Assembly (NCBI RefSeq): GCF_020091405.1
Contig: NZ_CP081903.1
Span: forward strand, 4,898,501 to 4,962,500
Length of the DNA: 64,000 nucleotides
Source of the DNA: Bacteroides cellulosilyticus
GTDB taxonomy: Bacteria; Bacteroidota; Bacteroidia; Bacteroidales; Bacteroidaceae
Reading direction: 5' to 3'
The position numbers and the translations under genes were made by a program. Shown here piece after piece: positions 8,709-18,288 of the stretch; positions within the stretch are counted from its first letter, which is position 1, and each line of letters opens with the position of its first letter. Below the pieces are notes generated by a model. The model saw only the letters and a program-made list of their open reading frames with translations, was not told the DNA's origin and made no database searches.

Positions 8709-10592
8709 ATGGAAGAACTGAAGCATGAATGTGGCGTTGCCATGATACGCCTGCTGAAACCTCTGGAATACTATGAACAGAAGTACGGCACATGGATGTA
8801 CGGTTTGAACAAACTCTATCTTCTGATGGAGAAACAGCACAACCGCGGACAAGAAGGCGCCGGTTTGGCTTGCGTAAAGCTGGAAGCAAATCCCGGTGAG
8901 GAGTATATGTTCCGTGAGCGTGCACTCGGTTCGGGCGCCATTACCGAGATATTCGGTACGGTGCAGAGCAACTTTAAGGATCTGACAAAAGAACAGCTTC
9001 ATGATGCGGATTACGCTAAGAAATACCTCCCTTTTGCGGGCGAGGCTTACATGGGGCACTTGCGCTATTCCACTACCGGAAAGAGCGGCATTTCCTATGT
9101 GCACCCTTTCCTGAGGCGTAACAACTGGCGGGCTAAGAACCTTGCTCTTTGCGGCAATTTCAACATGACGAACGTGGATGAGATCTTTGCACGTATCACT
9201 GCTATCGGCCAGCATCCGCGGAAGTATGCTGATACGTACATCATGCTGGAACAAGTGGGGCACCGTCTCGACCGTGAAGTGGAGCGCCTCTTCAATCTTG
9301 CCGAAGCGGAAGGATTGACAGGCATGGGCGTGACTCACTATATAGAAGATCATATGGACCTGGCAAACGTGCTGCGTACTTCGAGCAAGGAGTGGGACGG
9401 AGGCTATGTGATATGCGGACTGACGGGAAGCGGTGAATCGTTTGCCGTGCGCGACCCGTGGGGAATCCGCCCCGCATTCTGGTATCAGGATGATGAAGTG
9501 GCGGTGCTTGCCAGCGAACGCCCTGTGATACAAACCGCTTTCAATGTGCCGGCAGCCAGCATTAAGGAATTGATGCCCGGACAAGCCTTGCTGATTAACA
9601 AGACAGGCAAGCTGCGCACCACCCAAATCAATAAAGTGCGCGAGGTGAAACCCTGTTCTTTCGAACGTATTTATTTCTCACGAGGCAGTGATGTGGATAT
9701 TTACAGGGAACGTAAACTATTGGGTGAGAAACTGATACCTAACATCTTGAAAGCCATCAATAAAGACCTTGACCACACCGTGTTTTCCTTCATTCCGAAT
9801 ACAGCGGAAGTTGCTTTCTACGGCATGTTGCAGGGACTGGATGATTATCTGAATGAAGAAAAAGTGCAACAGATCGCTTCCCTGGGACATAGCCCCAATC
9901 TGGAGGAGCTGGAACAGATACTTTCCCGCCGTATCCGTAGCGAAAAGGTAGCCATCAAGGACATCAAACTGCGCACGTTTATTGCAGAAGGAAACAGCCG
10001 CAATGACTTGGCTGCGCACGTGTATGATATCACTTATGGCAGTCTGGTGCCGGGTGTGGACAATCTTGTCATTATCGACGACTCCATTGTACGCGGAACC
10101 ACTCTGAAACAGAGTATCATTGGTATTCTTGACCGCCTGGGCCCCAAGAAGATTGTGATTGTTTCTTCTTCCCCGCAGGTGCGTTATCCCGATTATTACG
10201 GCATCGACATGGCAAAGATGAGTGAATTCATTGCTTTCAAAGCGGCCATCGAGTTGCTGAAAGACCGGGATATGAAAGATGTGATAGCCGCTGCCTACCG
10301 CAAATCGAAAGACCAGGTAGGATTGCCGAAGGAGCAAATGGTGAACTATGTGAAGGATATCTATGCACCTTTCACTGACGAGGAAATCTCCGCCAAGATG
10401 GTGGAACTGCTGACACCTGCCGGAACAAAGGCGAAGGTGGAAATCGTATACCAACCGTTGGAGGGGCTGCATGAGGCTTGTCCAAATCATCGGGGAGACT
10501 GGTATTTCAGCGGTGATTATCCTACGCCGGGCGGGGTGAAGATGCTGAATAATGCCTTTATTGACTATATAGAACAAGTGTATCAATTCTGA
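8709..10592 (+). CDS. divergent PurF-like glutamine amidotransferase/phosphoribosyltransferase
   Basis: Related to amidophosphoribosyltransferase, which makes 5-phosphoribosylamine from PRPP and glutamine. It is 627 residues against about 470-505 for ordinary PurF. The nucleophile is probably Cys8 (HECGVAM), requiring removal of seven residues. QHNRGQEGAG (43-52) has an extra Asn compared with QHRGQE. GHLRYSTTG is kept near residue 117. The oxyanion-hole motif HNGN of PurF is LCGN here (Cys148-Gly149-Asn150), so the usual Asn is Cys. The PRPP loop VIIDDSIVRGTT (454-465) is intact. There are inserts around 380-425 and a C-terminal extension of about 100 residues. It sits between glmS and carA. 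PurF-family membership is secure, but whether it does the purine step is uncertain. Confidence 0.8.
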   Translation: MEELKHECGVAMIRLLKPLEYYEQKYGTWMYGLNKLYLLMEKQHNRGQEGAGLACVKLEANPGEEYMFRERALGSGAITEIFGTVQSNFKDLTKEQLHDADYAKKYLPFAGEAYMGHLRYSTTGKSGISYVHPFLRRNNWRAKNLALCGNFNMTNVDEIFARITAIGQHPRKYADTYIMLEQVGHRLDREVERLFNLAEAEGLTGMGVTHYIEDHMDLANVLRTSSKEWDGGYVICGLTGSGESFAVRDPWGIRPAFWYQDDEVAVLASERPVIQTAFNVPAASIKELMPGQALLINKTGKLRTTQINKVREVKPCSFERIYFSRGSDVDIYRERKLLGEKLIPNILKAINKDLDHTVFSFIPNTAEVAFYGMLQGLDDYLNEEKVQQIASLGHSPNLEELEQILSRRIRSEKVAIKDIKLRTFIAEGNSRNDLAAHVYDITYGSLVPGVDNLVIIDDSIVRGTTLKQSIIGILDRLGPKKIVIVSSSPQVRYPDYYGIDMAKMSEFIAFKAAIELLKDRDMKDVIAAAYRKSKDQVGLPKEQMVNYVKDIYAPFTDEEISAKMVELLTPAGTKAKVEIVYQPLEGLHEACPNHRGDWYFSGDYPTPGGVKMLNNAFIDYIEQVYQF

Positions 10593-10599
10593 CAGCATT

Positions 10600-10702
10600 A
10601 GCTACAAGCTACGAGCTACAAGCTACGAGTGCCATGCGGTATGATAGTTTGCAGATAGATACAGCGCAGCCACTTGTAGCTCGTAGCTTGTAGCTCGTAA
10701 CT
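10600..10702. repeat. AGCTACAAG-family palindromic repeat, copy A
   Basis: The left arm (10600-10630) is four 7-base units alternating AGCTACA and AGCTACG. The right arm (10672-10702) is the complementary array ending in CTCGTAACT. They flank a ~41-base core that contains TATGATAG and CAGCGCAGCC, resembling the core of copy C. It fills the purF-like to carA spacer. Confidence 0.85.
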
Positions 10703-10722
10703 AAGTAACTTTTATAACAAAT

Positions 10723-11874
10723 ATGAGAAATGTAACTCTTATCCTCGACGACGGGAGCCGCTTCCACGGCAAGTCGTTTGGCTACGAAAAGCCGGTAGCG
10801 GGAGAGGTGGTTTTCAACACAGCTATGACGGGATATCCCGAGAGCTTGACTGACCCCTCGTATGCCGGACAGTTGATGACGCTCACTTATCCGTTGGTGG
10901 GCAATTATGGTGTGCCGCCTTTCACTATCGAACCGAATGGGCTGGCTACCTTTATGGAAAGCGAACGTATCCATGCGGAAGCCATCATTGTAAGTGATTA
11001 TAGTGAGGACTTTAGCCATTGGAACGCTGTGGAAAGCCTTGCTGATTGGCTGAAGCGCGAACAGGTGCCGGGCATCACAGGTATCGATACGCGTGAGCTG
11101 ACAAAGGTGCTCCGCGAACATGGCGTGATGATGGGGCGCATCGTATTTAATGAAGAATTAAGAACTAAGAATGAAGAATTGCCTGCACTATCCGCTGTTT
11201 ACGAGGGCGTAAACTATGTAGACAAAGTAAGCTGCAAAGAGATAATTCACTACTTCCCCGATGGCAACGCTACCCGCAGCGCAGCTAATTCTTCATTCTT
11301 CATTCCTCATTCTTCATTGAAAAAAGTGGTGCTTGTGGATTGTGGAGTGAAGAGCAATATTCTTCGCTGTCTGCTGAAGCGTGATGTGGAAGTCATCCGT
11401 GTGCCTTGGGATTATGATTATAATGAACTGGAGTTCGACGGACTTTTCATCAGTAATGGCCCGGGTGATCCGGATACCTGTGATGCTGCGGTGCAGAATA
11501 TCCGCCGGGCAATGAAGAATGAAAAATTGCCTATCTTCGGTATCTGCATGGGAAATCAGTTGCTGGGCAAGGCAGGAGGAGCAAAGATATACAAGTTGAA
11601 ATATGGTCATCGCAGCCATAACCAGCCGGTGCGTATGGTGGGCACGGAGCGTTGCTTCATTACTTCGCAGAATCATGGTTATGCAGTGGACAACAATACG
11701 TTGACGGAAGACTGGGAACCGCTGTTCATCAATATGAACGACGGGTCTAATGAGGGGATCAGACATAAACGGAATCCCTGGTTCTCTGCACAATTCCATC
11801 CGGAAGCTGCCAGCGGACCGACGGATACGGAGTTTTTGTTTGATGAGTTCGTGAAGTTAATTACAAATTACTGA
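10723..11874 (+). CDS. carA: carbamoyl-phosphate synthase small chain
   Basis: Glutaminase subunit that supplies ammonia to CarB for carbamoyl phosphate, feeding pyrimidine and arginine synthesis. It has 383 residues, near the E. coli length of 382. The N-terminal CPSase small domain (DDGSRFHGKSFGYEK, TGYPESLTDPSY) is followed by a class I glutaminase domain with nucleophile Cys in FGICMGNQLLG (the usual GHQ is GNQ) and the His/Glu pair in AQFHPEA. Two linker stretches, about residues 143-153 (NEELRTKNEEL) and 189-199 (NSSFFIPHSSL), are encoded by the two arms of an inverted repeat (11149-11318). The stop codon lies inside another repeat. carB follows after 84 bases. Confidence 0.96.
   Translation: MRNVTLILDDGSRFHGKSFGYEKPVAGEVVFNTAMTGYPESLTDPSYAGQLMTLTYPLVGNYGVPPFTIEPNGLATFMESERIHAEAIIVSDYSEDFSHWNAVESLADWLKREQVPGITGIDTRELTKVLREHGVMMGRIVFNEELRTKNEELPALSAVYEGVNYVDKVSCKEIIHYFPDGNATRSAANSSFFIPHSSLKKVVLVDCGVKSNILRCLLKRDVEVIRVPWDYDYNELEFDGLFISNGPGDPDTCDAAVQNIRRAMKNEKLPIFGICMGNQLLGKAGGAKIYKLKYGHRSHNQPVRMVGTERCFITSQNHGYAVDNNTLTEDWEPLFINMNDGSNEGIRHKRNPWFSAQFHPEAASGPTDTEFLFDEFVKLITNY
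11149..11318. repeat. inverted repeat inside the carA coding sequence
   Basis: The left arm 11149-11180 is built of AATGAAGAATT-like units. The right arm 11287-11318 is its reverse complement with 4 mismatches in 32 bases. Both arms are read in frame and form low-complexity linker segments on either side of a native-looking stretch (VYEGVNYVDKVSCKE). Such arrays elsewhere in the window are intergenic. Confidence 0.8.
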
Positions 11875-11948
11875 TTACAAATTACTTGTTTGTAATGGGT
11901 AATTAGTCATTTGTGATTTTTGAAAGTAATTTGTAATTAGTAATTAAT
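11859..11948. repeat. inverted ATTACAAATTAC repeat spanning the carA stop codon
   Basis: The left part (11859-11887) has two copies of TTACAAATTACT. The right part (11923-11948) carries the complement, AGTAATTTGTAATTAG and relatives. The carA TGA (11872-11874) falls between the two left units, so the repeat encodes the last residues (LITNY) and the stop. Confidence 0.75.
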
Positions 11949-11958
11949 AATTATTGAC

Positions 11959-14900
11959 GTGAAAGAAAACAATATAAAGAAAGTCCTGCTACTCGGTTCC
12001 GGTGCATTGAAAATCGGTGAGGCAGGTGAGTTCGACTACTCCGGCAGCCAGGCACTCAAAGCTTTGAAAGAAGAAGGTATCTACACCGTTCTTATCAACC
12101 CGAACATCGCTACCGTGCAGACTTCGGAAGGCGTTGCCGATCAGATTTACTTCCTGCCTGTCACTCCTTATTTTGTAGAGAAAGTCATCGAAAAAGAACG
12201 TCCGGATGGTGTTATGCTTGCCTTTGGTGGACAAACGGCACTGAACTGCGGTGTTGCCCTCTACAAAGACGGAGTTTTTGAGAAATATGGTGTAAAAGTT
12301 CTCGGTACCCCCGTACAAGCTATTATAGATACGGAAGACCGTGAGATTTTCGTGCATAAGCTGAATGAAATCAATGTAAAGACTATTAAGAGCGAAGCCG
12401 TAGAAAATGCTATTGATGCCCGTCGTGCTGCTGCCGAATTGGGTTATCCGGTGATTGTCCGCGCTGCATACGCGCTTGGTGGACTGGGTTCCGGCTTCTG
12501 TGACAATGAAGAAGAACTGGATGTGTTGGTTGAGAAAGCTTTCTCCTTCTCCCCGCAGGTGCTTGTGGAAAAATCCTTGCGTGGATGGAAAGAAGTGGAG
12601 TATGAGGTGGTGCGCGACCGTTTTGACAACTGTATCACCGTCTGCAACATGGAGAATTTTGACCCGCTGGGCATCCATACGGGAGAGTCCATCGTTATCG
12701 CTCCGTCTCAGACGCTCAGTAACTCCGATTATCATAAGCTGCGCGAACTTGCTATCCGTATCATTCGCCACATCGGTATTGTAGGAGAATGTAATGTACA
12801 GTATGCATACGATCCTGAAAGTGAAGATTATAGAGTGATTGAGGTAAATGCCCGGTTGAGCCGTTCTTCCGCTCTGGCTTCCAAAGCTACGGGTTATCCG
12901 CTTGCTTTCGTTGCTGCAAAACTCGGTCTTGGATACGGATTATTCGACCTGAAGAATTCTGTGACAAAAACCACAAGTGCTTTCTTTGAACCTGCATTGG
13001 ATTATGTGGTCTGCAAAATACCCCGTTGGGACTTGGGTAAGTTCCATGGTGTAGACAAGGAACTGGGTTCCAGCATGAAGTCAGTAGGCGAAGTGATGGC
13101 TATCGGCCGTACTTTTGAAGAAGCCATTCAGAAAGGTCTGCGTATGATAGGACAGGGGATGCATGGTTTCGTGGAAAATAAGGAACTTGTTATCTCTGAT
13201 ATAGACAAGGCGCTCCGTGAACCGACGGACAAGCGTATTTTTGTCATATCCAAAGCTTTCCGTGCCGGATATACCGTTGATCAGGTGCACGAACTGACGA
13301 AGATCGATAAGTGGTTCCTGGAGAAGCTGATGAACATCATGAACACCAGCAAAGAGTTGAAGCAGTGGAGCAAGAACCACAAACAGATAGCCGATCTGCC
13401 TTTGGAATTGCTGAAAAAAGCCAAGGTACAAGGTTTCTCCGATTTTCAGATAGCCCGTGCCATCGGTTATGAAGGAGACATGGAAGACGGTATCCTCTAT
13501 GTGCGCAATCATCGTAAGAGTGTCGGCATTGTCCCTGTGGTGAAGCAAATAGACACTCTTGCTGCCGAATATCCTGCACAGACTAATTACCTGTATCTGA
13601 CGTATAGTGGCATCTCTAATGATGTTCATTACCTCGGTGACCGTAAATCCATCGTTGTACTTGGTTCCGGTGCGTACCGTATCGGTTCTTCTGTAGAATT
13701 TGACTGGTGTGGTGTGCAGGCACTGAATACCATCCGTAAAGAGGGGTATCGCAGCGTTATGATCAACTATAATCCCGAAACCGTATCTACGGACTATGAC
13801 ATGTGCGACCGCCTCTACTTCGACGAACTTACCTTCGAACGGGTAATGGATATCCTTGAACTGGAAAATCCGCACGGGGTGATTGTTTCTACCGGTGGTC
13901 AGATACCGAATAACCTTGCCCTGCGTCTGGATGCGCAGAAGGTGCCTATACTCGGTACTTCCGCCAAAAGCATTGACAACGCCGAAGACCGTGAGAAGTT
14001 CTCTGCCATGCTGGACCGTATCGGCGTAGACCAGCCTCGCTGGCGCGAGCTTACGAGCATGGACGACATCAACGAGTTTGTGGAAGAAGTGGGTTTCCCG
14101 GTACTTGTGCGTCCGTCATACGTGCTTTCAGGTGCTGCAATGAACGTTTGTTCCAATCAGGAAGAATTGGAACGCTTCTTGCAACTTGCGGCCAATGTAT
14201 CGAAGAAGCATCCGGTGGTTGTCAGCCAGTTCATCGAACATGCCAAGGAGGTGGAGATGGATGCGGTGGCACAGAATGGAGAAATTGTGGCATACGCTAT
14301 CTCTGAACATATTGAGTTTGCCGGGGTGCATTCGGGGGATGCTACGATTCAATTTCCGCCGCAGAAGCTTTATGTGGAGACGGTACGCCGCATTAAGCGT
14401 ATCAGTCGTGAGATTGCACGCGAACTGAATATCTCCGGTCCGTTCAATATCCAGTATCTGGCCCGTGAGAATGACATCAAGGTGATTGAGTGTAACCTGC
14501 GTGCATCCCGTAGTTTCCCGTTCGTCAGCAAGGTGCTGAAGATTAATCTTATCGAACTGGCTACGAAGGTGATGTTAGGGCTTCCGGTAGAAAAGCCGAA
14601 TAAGAATCTCTTTGAACTGGATTATGTAGGCATCAAGGCCAGCCAGTTCTCTTTCAATCGCTTGCAAAAGGCCGACCCGGTGTTGGGTGTGGATATGGCA
14701 TCTACAGGTGAGGTCGGTTGTATCGGAAGTGATACGTCCTGTGCCGTGCTGAAGGCTATGCTTTCTGTAGGTTACCGCATACCGAAGAAGAATATCCTGC
14801 TTTCTACCGGTACACCGAAACAGAAAGTGGAAATGCTTTCCGCTGCCCGTCTGCTTCAGCAAAAAGGGTATAAGCTCTTTGCAACGGGAGGTACCAGTAA

Positions 14901-15192
14901 GTTCCTTACGGAGAATGGGGTGGAGAATACGCAGGTGTATTGGCCCAGTGAGACTAACCAACAGCCGCAAGCGTTGGATATGCTGCACAAAAAGGAGATC
15001 GACATGGTGGTGAATATTCCGAAGAACCTCACTGCGGGTGAGTTGAGTAACGGATATAAGATTCGTCGTGCCGCTATCGACCTGAATGTTCCGCTGATTA
15101 CGAATGCCCGCCTGGCAAGTGCTTTCATCAATGCTTTCTGTACGATGACGCTGGATGATCTGGCAATTAAATCGTGGGCGGAGTATAAATAA
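11959..15192 (+). CDS. carB: carbamoyl-phosphate synthase large chain
   Basis: Makes carbamoyl phosphate from bicarbonate, ATP and the ammonia delivered by CarA. The protein has 1077 residues, the normal length. The start is GTG at 11959 (KENNIKKVLLLGSGALKIGEAGEFDYSG follows); no in-frame ATG fits better. Two homologous ATP-grasp synthetase halves are visible, each beginning with a LGSGxxxIG motif (residue ~9 and ~560: VVLGSGAYRIGSSVEFDW). The C-terminal MGS-like allosteric domain starts near 940 (LFATGGTSKFL). It is cotranscribed with carA, and a strong hairpin terminator follows. Confidence 0.97.
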   Translation: MKENNIKKVLLLGSGALKIGEAGEFDYSGSQALKALKEEGIYTVLINPNIATVQTSEGVADQIYFLPVTPYFVEKVIEKERPDGVMLAFGGQTALNCGVALYKDGVFEKYGVKVLGTPVQAIIDTEDREIFVHKLNEINVKTIKSEAVENAIDARRAAAELGYPVIVRAAYALGGLGSGFCDNEEELDVLVEKAFSFSPQVLVEKSLRGWKEVEYEVVRDRFDNCITVCNMENFDPLGIHTGESIVIAPSQTLSNSDYHKLRELAIRIIRHIGIVGECNVQYAYDPESEDYRVIEVNARLSRSSALASKATGYPLAFVAAKLGLGYGLFDLKNSVTKTTSAFFEPALDYVVCKIPRWDLGKFHGVDKELGSSMKSVGEVMAIGRTFEEAIQKGLRMIGQGMHGFVENKELVISDIDKALREPTDKRIFVISKAFRAGYTVDQVHELTKIDKWFLEKLMNIMNTSKELKQWSKNHKQIADLPLELLKKAKVQGFSDFQIARAIGYEGDMEDGILYVRNHRKSVGIVPVVKQIDTLAAEYPAQTNYLYLTYSGISNDVHYLGDRKSIVVLGSGAYRIGSSVEFDWCGVQALNTIRKEGYRSVMINYNPETVSTDYDMCDRLYFDELTFERVMDILELENPHGVIVSTGGQIPNNLALRLDAQKVPILGTSAKSIDNAEDREKFSAMLDRIGVDQPRWRELTSMDDINEFVEEVGFPVLVRPSYVLSGAAMNVCSNQEELERFLQLAANVSKKHPVVVSQFIEHAKEVEMDAVAQNGEIVAYAISEHIEFAGVHSGDATIQFPPQKLYVETVRRIKRISREIARELNISGPFNIQYLARENDIKVIECNLRASRSFPFVSKVLKINLIELATKVMLGLPVEKPNKNLFELDYVGIKASQFSFNRLQKADPVLGVDMASTGEVGCIGSDTSCAVLKAMLSVGYRIPKKNILLSTGTPKQKVEMLSAARLLQQKGYKLFATGGTSKFLTENGVENTQVYWPSETNQQPQALDMLHKKEIDMVVNIPKNLTAGELSNGYKIRRAAIDLNVPLITNARLASAFINAFCTMTLDDLAIKSWAEYK

Positions 15193-15214
15193 TCTCTGTA
15201 TAACAAAGTGATAG

Positions 15215-15255
15215 CGCCCCGTTGCATTGCAAAAATGTAACGGGGCTTTTGCTTT
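15215..15255 (+). terminator. rho-independent terminator after carB
   Basis: GCCCCGTTGCATT pairs with AATGTAACGGGGC (one mismatch region near the loop GCAAAA) and is followed by TTTTGCTTTTT, 22 bases after the carB stop codon. Confidence 0.85.
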
Positions 15256-15318
15256 TTATATGCTGCAAAACATATCTCTATTTCTTGCTGATTCAGAATA
15301 AATAATCTTTCTTTGCAC

Positions 15319-15336
15319 CAGCACAGTTCAGCACAG
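15319..15336 (+). promoter_or_regulatory. candidate FucR operator 1 (before fucR)
   Basis: CAGCACAGTTCAGCACAG contains CAGCAC/CAGCAC as a direct repeat with 10-base period. Almost the same 18 bases (one difference) recur before fucI at 16382. It covers or directly follows the predicted transcription start given by a weak -7 box at 15308-15315 (TTTCTTTG), consistent with autorepression. Confidence 0.7.
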
Positions 15337-15370
15337 TGGGCTGCGTCATCCTTACTTTGATTAAACCTGT

Positions 15371-16360
15371 ATGCGCAATATGAAAACAATTTTCGGGCAA
15401 CAAACGACGAAGGTAAAACAACTGGCCGATTTGATCAGCCAGGACATTTCCATGGGACGTTACAAGACGGATACCGCCCTGCCTTCCATCAATCAGTTGA
15501 GCCACGATTATAAAGTTTCCCGCGACACGGTTTTTAAAGCTTTTATTGATCTGAAGGAGCGGGGGATTATCGACTCTACTCCTGGTAAAGGTTACTATGT
15601 GGTGAACCGCCAGAAAAATATCCTGCTGCTGCTCGATGAATATTCACCTTTTAAAGATACGCTATATAACAGCATCATCCGTCGCCTTTCCACGCGCTAC
15701 AAGGTGGACCTGTGGTTTCATCAGTATAACGAAGCATTGTTCAATGCTATTCTTCGCGATTCCATTGGCCGTTATAATAAGTACGTGGTAATGAACTTCG
15801 ATAATGAAAAGATTTCTCCTTATCTCTATAAGATAGACTCTTCCCGCCTGTTGCTTCTTGATTTCGGGCAGTTTGATAAGCGGGAATATTCATACATCTG
15901 TCAGGACTTCGGTGAAGCCTTTTACGCGGCTATGGCTCAATTGTCAGATAGGTTGCAGAACTATCGCAAGCTTATCCTGTTTCTGGCACGGGAAAGTAAG
16001 CATCCCAAGGAGACGTGCGATTATTTCAGGAAGTATTGTGTAGATCATCAATTGGAATGTGAGATAATAGAGACTTTGGATGACAGGGAAGTGCATTCCG
16101 GTGAAGCCTATATTGCCATCCGTCAGGTGGATGTGGTGGAGATTGTGAAGAAGAGCCGTGCGGCAGGTTTGACGTGTGGCGTTGATTTCGGCTTGATAGC
16201 CTATAATGATACGCCGGCTTATGAAGTGATTGATAAGGGAATAACAGTGATGAGTGTTGATTGGCAAAAGATGGGAATCCTGACGGCAGATTTCATCTTG
16301 AGTGGCAAACCCATACAGGTTTGTCTGCCGACTGAAGTAAATTTAAGAGGCTCTTTATAG
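15371..16360 (+). CDS. fucR: GntR-family transcriptional regulator of the fucose operon
   Basis: Regulator of 329 residues. An N-terminal GntR-type winged helix (residues ~12-80: [41 protein letters not shown]) with the typical wing (STPGKGYYV) is followed by a periplasmic-binding-protein/LacI-like effector domain (about 85-325), expected to sense L-fucose or a derivative. It starts the fuc gene cluster and is 71 bases ahead of fucI. An alternative start is Met4 (15380). Shared 18-base sites before it and before fucI suggest it controls both transcription units. A small hairpin with a T-run overlaps its stop codon. The gene symbol follows the Bacteroides fuc operon. Confidence 0.9.
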   Translation: MRNMKTIFGQQTTKVKQLADLISQDISMGRYKTDTALPSINQLSHDYKVSRDTVFKAFIDLKERGIIDSTPGKGYYVVNRQKNILLLLDEYSPFKDTLYNSIIRRLSTRYKVDLWFHQYNEALFNAILRDSIGRYNKYVVMNFDNEKISPYLYKIDSSRLLLLDFGQFDKREYSYICQDFGEAFYAAMAQLSDRLQNYRKLILFLARESKHPKETCDYFRKYCVDHQLECEIIETLDDREVHSGEAYIAIRQVDVVEIVKKSRAAGLTCGVDFGLIAYNDTPAYEVIDKGITVMSVDWQKMGILTADFILSGKPIQVCLPTEVNLRGSL

Positions 16361-16369
16361 CCTTTTTTT
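16346..16369 (+). terminator. small terminator overlapping the fucR stop codon
   Basis: AGGCT(CTTTAT)AGCCT followed by seven T. The stem is only five pairs, so it may terminate partially and let fucR transcripts continue into fucI. Confidence 0.5.
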
Positions 16370-16381
16370 ACAAACTGATTT

Positions 16382-16399
16382 CAGCACAGTTCAGCATAG
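16382..16399 (+). promoter_or_regulatory. candidate FucR operator 2 (before fucI)
   Basis: CAGCACAGTTCAGCATAG matches operator 1 at 17 of 18 positions. It is 33 bases before the fucI start codon. Confidence 0.7.
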
Positions 16400-16431
16400 A
16401 TGATATTTTATTAACCAAATATAATGATAGC

Positions 16432-18204
16432 ATGAAAAAGTATCCGAAAATCGGGATTCGTCCCACTATCGACGGCCGCCAGGGTGGCGTACGTGAAAGC
16501 CTTGAAGAAAAGACAATGAATCTGGCTAAAGCAGTAGCCGAGTTGATCACCAGTAACTTGAAGAATGGTGACGGAAGTCCGGTGGAGTGTGTGATTTCAG
16601 ACAGTACCATCGGTCGCGTAGCCGAAAGCGCGGCTTGTGCCGAGAAGTTTGAACGCGAAGGCGTGGGTTCTACTATCACAGTGACCTCTTGCTGGTGCTA
16701 CGGTGCCGAGACTATGGACATGAATCCGTATTATCCGAAAGCTGTTTGGGGATTTAACGGTACGGAACGTCCAGGAGCTGTATATCTGGCAGCTGTATTG
16801 GCAGGACATGCACAAAAAGGATTACCTGCTTTTGGCATTTACGGACGTGATGTGCAGGATCTGGATGACAATTCCATTCCTGCCGACGTTGCAGAAAAAC
16901 TGCTTCGTTTTGCACGTGCCGCACAGGCAGTAGCAACCATGCGCGGAAAATCTTATTTGTCGATGGGTAGCGTATCCATGGGTATTGCCGGTTCTATTGT
17001 AAACCCGGATTTCTTCCAGGAATATCTGGGTATCCGTTGCGAATCTGTAGACCTGACTGAAATTATCCGTCGCATGACTGAAGGTATCTATGATAAAGAA
17101 GAGTTTGCTAAAGCGATGGCATGGACAGAAAAGTATTGCAAGAAAAATGAGGGCAAGGATTTCAATATCCCCGCAAAGACCAAGACCCGTGAGCAAAAAG
17201 ACGAAGATTGGGAGTTTATTGTGAAGATGACTCTTATCATGCGCGACCTGATACAAGGTAATCCGAAACTTCGCGAAATGGGATTCAAGGAAGAGGCACT
17301 TGGACACAATGCCATTGCCGCCGGTTTCCAGGGACAACGCCAGTGGACGGATTTTTATCCGAATGGTGACTACTCCGAAGCTCTGCTGAATACTTCTTTT
17401 GACTGGAACGGTATCCGTGAAGCATACGTAGTAGCTACTGAAAATGATGCCTGCAACGGCGTAGCCATGCTCTTCGGCCATTTGCTGACAAACCGTGCAC
17501 AGATATTCTCTGACGTGCGTACATATTGGAGTCCTGAAGCAGTGAAACGTGTTACGGGTAAAGAATTGACCGGTTTGGCAGCTAATGGCATTATCCATCT
17601 GATTAACTCCGGTGCTACCACTCTGGACGGTACAGGCCAGCAAACAAATGCACAGGGTGAACCTGTCATGAAACCTCATTGGGAAATTTCCGAGGCTGAA
17701 ATGGAGAAATGTCTTGAAGCTACCACCTGGTATCCCGCTAACCGTGATTATTTCCGTGGAGGTGGTTTCTCTTCCAACTTCCTGTCAAAGGGTGGAATGC
17801 CTGTAACTATGACCCGTCTGAATCTGGTAAAAGGCCTTGGCCCTGTGCTTCAGATTGCTGAGGGATGGACGGTAGAGATTGATCCGGAAGTTCACAAACT
17901 GCTGGATGAACGTACAGACCGTACCTGGCCTACTACTTGGTTTGTGCCCCGTCTTTGCGATAAACCGGCATTTGAAGATGTGTACTCGGTAATGAATAAC
18001 TGGGGAGCCAACCACGGTGCTATCAGTTACGGACACATCGGTCAGGATTTGATTACGCTGGCTTCCATGCTCCGCATCCCGGTTTGCATGCACAATGTGG
18101 ATGAGAAGAAGATATTCCGTCCTGCTGCCTGGAATGCATTCGGTATGGATAAGGAAGGAGCTGATTACAGAGCTTGCACAACGTACGGACCTATCTATAA
18201 ATAA
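16432..18204 (+). CDS. fucI: L-fucose isomerase
   Basis: Converts L-fucose to L-fuculose, the first step of fucose breakdown in the cytoplasm; the enzyme needs Mn2+. It has 590 residues, as in E. coli FucI (591). The start [25 protein letters not shown] is typical of the family. The metal-binding region with [17 protein letters not shown] is near residue 335. Fucose-isomerase blocks ([20 protein letters not shown]) are visible. It is the first enzyme gene after fucR, with fucA 84 bases downstream. Confidence 0.97.
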   Translation: MKKYPKIGIRPTIDGRQGGVRESLEEKTMNLAKAVAELITSNLKNGDGSPVECVISDSTIGRVAESAACAEKFEREGVGSTITVTSCWCYGAETMDMNPYYPKAVWGFNGTERPGAVYLAAVLAGHAQKGLPAFGIYGRDVQDLDDNSIPADVAEKLLRFARAAQAVATMRGKSYLSMGSVSMGIAGSIVNPDFFQEYLGIRCESVDLTEIIRRMTEGIYDKEEFAKAMAWTEKYCKKNEGKDFNIPAKTKTREQKDEDWEFIVKMTLIMRDLIQGNPKLREMGFKEEALGHNAIAAGFQGQRQWTDFYPNGDYSEALLNTSFDWNGIREAYVVATENDACNGVAMLFGHLLTNRAQIFSDVRTYWSPEAVKRVTGKELTGLAANGIIHLINSGATTLDGTGQQTNAQGEPVMKPHWEISEAEMEKCLEATTWYPANRDYFRGGGFSSNFLSKGGMPVTMTRLNLVKGLGPVLQIAEGWTVEIDPEVHKLLDERTDRTWPTTWFVPRLCDKPAFEDVYSVMNNWGANHGAISYGHIGQDLITLASMLRIPVCMHNVDEKKIFRPAAWNAFGMDKEGADYRACTTYGPIYK

Positions 18205-18207
18205 TGG

Positions 18208-18269
18208 GAATCAGGAGTTAAAATTCATTCATATCCCTATAATAATGAACCGAACTCAACTCCTGATTC
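18208..18269. repeat. intercistronic stem-loop between fucI and fucA
   Basis: GAATCAGGAGTT (18208-18219) is perfectly complementary to AACTCCTGATTC (18258-18269) with a 38-base loop. There is no T-run, so an RNA processing or stability role is more likely than termination. Confidence 0.7.
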
Positions 18270-18288
18270 ACATAAATAACAAAAATAT

